A stretch of DNA of 5,510 nt from CAZUDI01 sp964618975 (lineage in GTDB: Bacteria > Desulfobacterota > Desulfomonilia > UBA1062), in contig CAZUDI010000109.1 in the NCBI GenBank assembly GCA_964618975.1, positions 1 through 5,510 on the forward strand, read 5' to 3'. Of this stretch, positions 4,748 through 5,510 are shown piece after piece. Below the pieces are notes generated by a model that was not told the origin of the DNA, ran no database searches, and saw only the letters and a list, made by a program, of their open reading frames with translations. The first letter of the stretch is position 1. Each line of letters starts with the position of its first letter. A program made the position numbers and the translations under genes.

Positions 4748-5510
4748 ATGGAAAGGGTTATGGGGCCCGGCCTGCGATACATCGCCGCCATCAGCGTCAT
4801 CGTGCTGCTCCTGTGGGGCTGCGCGGGCCGGCAGCCTGTCTCCAGCAGCGCACCGGAGGGCCTCAGACGTCTGGGCTTCACCATCCAGGTGGGGGCCTTC
4901 ACCCAGGTCGACAACGCCTGGCGCCTGACGCAGGCCCTGGAGTCCCGGGGTCTCGACGCCTTCTACTTCCGCCACGCAAGCGGACTGTACAAGGTGCGCT
5001 TCGGCAACTACCCCACCCTGGGCGCCGCCCTGGCCGCCGCGCGCGCGCTGAAGGCGGCCGGGACCATCGCGGACTTTTACATCATCAACCCCGGGCAGTA
5101 CCCCCTGGCCGCGCAGCCGGGCCGGCCGGCGTCGCGGCTGCGCGAAGACCTCGTGCATACGGCCCGGGGCTTCATCGGCATCCCCTACCGCTGGGGCGGC
5201 ACCTCGGTTAGGGACGGCTTCGACTGCAGCGGGCTGGCCATGGCGGTCTACCGCCTCAACGGGCTCGACCTGCCGCGCACCTCGCGCGAACAGTACCGCG
5301 CCGGACAGCGCGTGCCGCGCTCACGTCTCAAGAAGGGCGACCTGGTGTTCTTCGCCACCGGGCGCTCCAAAAGGGTGAGCCACGTGGGCATCTACACCGG
5401 GAGGAACCGCTTCATCCACGCCCCGGGCAAGGGCAAGCACATCTGCACCAGCTCGCTTTCCAGCGATTACTATCGCACGCGCTACGTGGGTGCGAGGACC
5501 TATGTCCGCT
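4748..5510 (+). CDS. SPOR and NlpC/P60 domain lipoprotein, 3' end beyond the window
   Basis: Predicted membrane-anchored cell-wall peptidase (gamma-D-glutamyl-diamino acid endopeptidase type). At least 254 codons remain open at the window end. A hydrophobic segment (9-22) ends in LLWGC, giving a lipobox with C25 as the lipidated residue; Trp at -2 is unusual. A SPOR domain at about 43-113 (FTIQVGAF at 44-51, YKVRFGNY at 81-88) should bind denuded septal glycan. The NlpC/P60 domain from about 131 has PYRWGG (146-151), catalytic C160 in FDCSGL, H212 in SHVGIY and H224 in FIHAPG, so the Cys-His-His triad is complete. It probably lacks only a few C-terminal residues. The start is uncertain: ATG 4760 gives the most compact signal peptide, GTG 4739 is also in frame, and ATG 4697 has AGGA 8 nt upstream and would overlap the truD end. 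Confidence 0.9.
   Translation, partial: MERVMGPGLRYIAAISVIVLLLWGCAGRQPVSSSAPEGLRRLGFTIQVGAFTQVDNAWRLTQALESRGLDAFYFRHASGLYKVRFGNYPTLGAALAAARALKAAGTIADFYIINPGQYPLAAQPGRPASRLREDLVHTARGFIGIPYRWGGTSVRDGFDCSGLAMAVYRLNGLDLPRTSREQYRAGQRVPRSRLKKGDLVFFATGRSKRVSHVGIYTGRNRFIHAPGKGKHICTSSLSSDYYRTRYVGARTYVR

Noticed and set aside
3472..4914. Long minus-strand open frame (480 codons) opposite truD
   Set aside because: It is antisense to an unmistakable TruD with intact motifs. Its protein is Ala/Gly/Glu/Leu-rich, without recognisable domains, and arises from GC-rich third positions.
1..5510. A defence system, mobile element, CRISPR array or structural RNA gene
   Set aside because: There are no repeat-spacer pattern, transposase, integrase, toxin-antitoxin pair or tRNA-like fold visible. 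The genes are ordinary chromosomal families.

Overview
The window is a GC-rich stretch of bacterial chromosome that looks like ordinary housekeeping and accessory sequence. No tRNA, rRNA, CRISPR array, insertion sequence or phage gene is visible. The mix of a TIGR03790-type exported protein, a DUF6125-like protein, a DUF4442 hotdog protein, an MTH1187-type gene start and a SPOR-NlpC/P60 lipoprotein, with dense GC-rich coding, suggests a deltaproteobacterial (Desulfobacterota-type) genome. That placement rests on recalled family distributions and is an inference.

Layout. Bases 18-1995 hold two same-strand genes that overlap by 11 bp: a cysteine-motif flavodoxin-fold oxidoreductase and an exported TIGR03790-family protein. 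The second converges on, and overlaps by 25 bp, a minus-strand DUF6125-like gene (1971-2477). Upstream of that gene, 2478-2625 contains compact GC-rich inverted repeats. These continue into the 3' end of a second minus-strand gene, a DUF4442 hotdog-fold protein (2626-about 3141).

A gene-free, partly AT-richer divergent region follows (3142-3473). It has a 15-bp-arm hairpin, an extended -10 promoter, a 12-bp palindrome and a good ribosome binding site. That control region leads into the first 26 or so codons of an MTH1187-family thiamine-binding protein, after which the homology stops. The remnant frame stays open and its stop codon overlaps the start of truD (3655-4719, tRNA pseudouridine-13 synthase). 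The last gene (from about 4748, running off the window) is a SPOR plus NlpC/P60 cell-wall lipoprotein.

Functional links are weak. truD and the lipoprotein are probably co-transcribed from the inherited promoter at about 3424. The two minus-strand genes may share a transcript through the hairpin-rich spacer. No new multi-gene system is evident. The most unusual feature is the gene-start remnant that now acts as the leader of truD.
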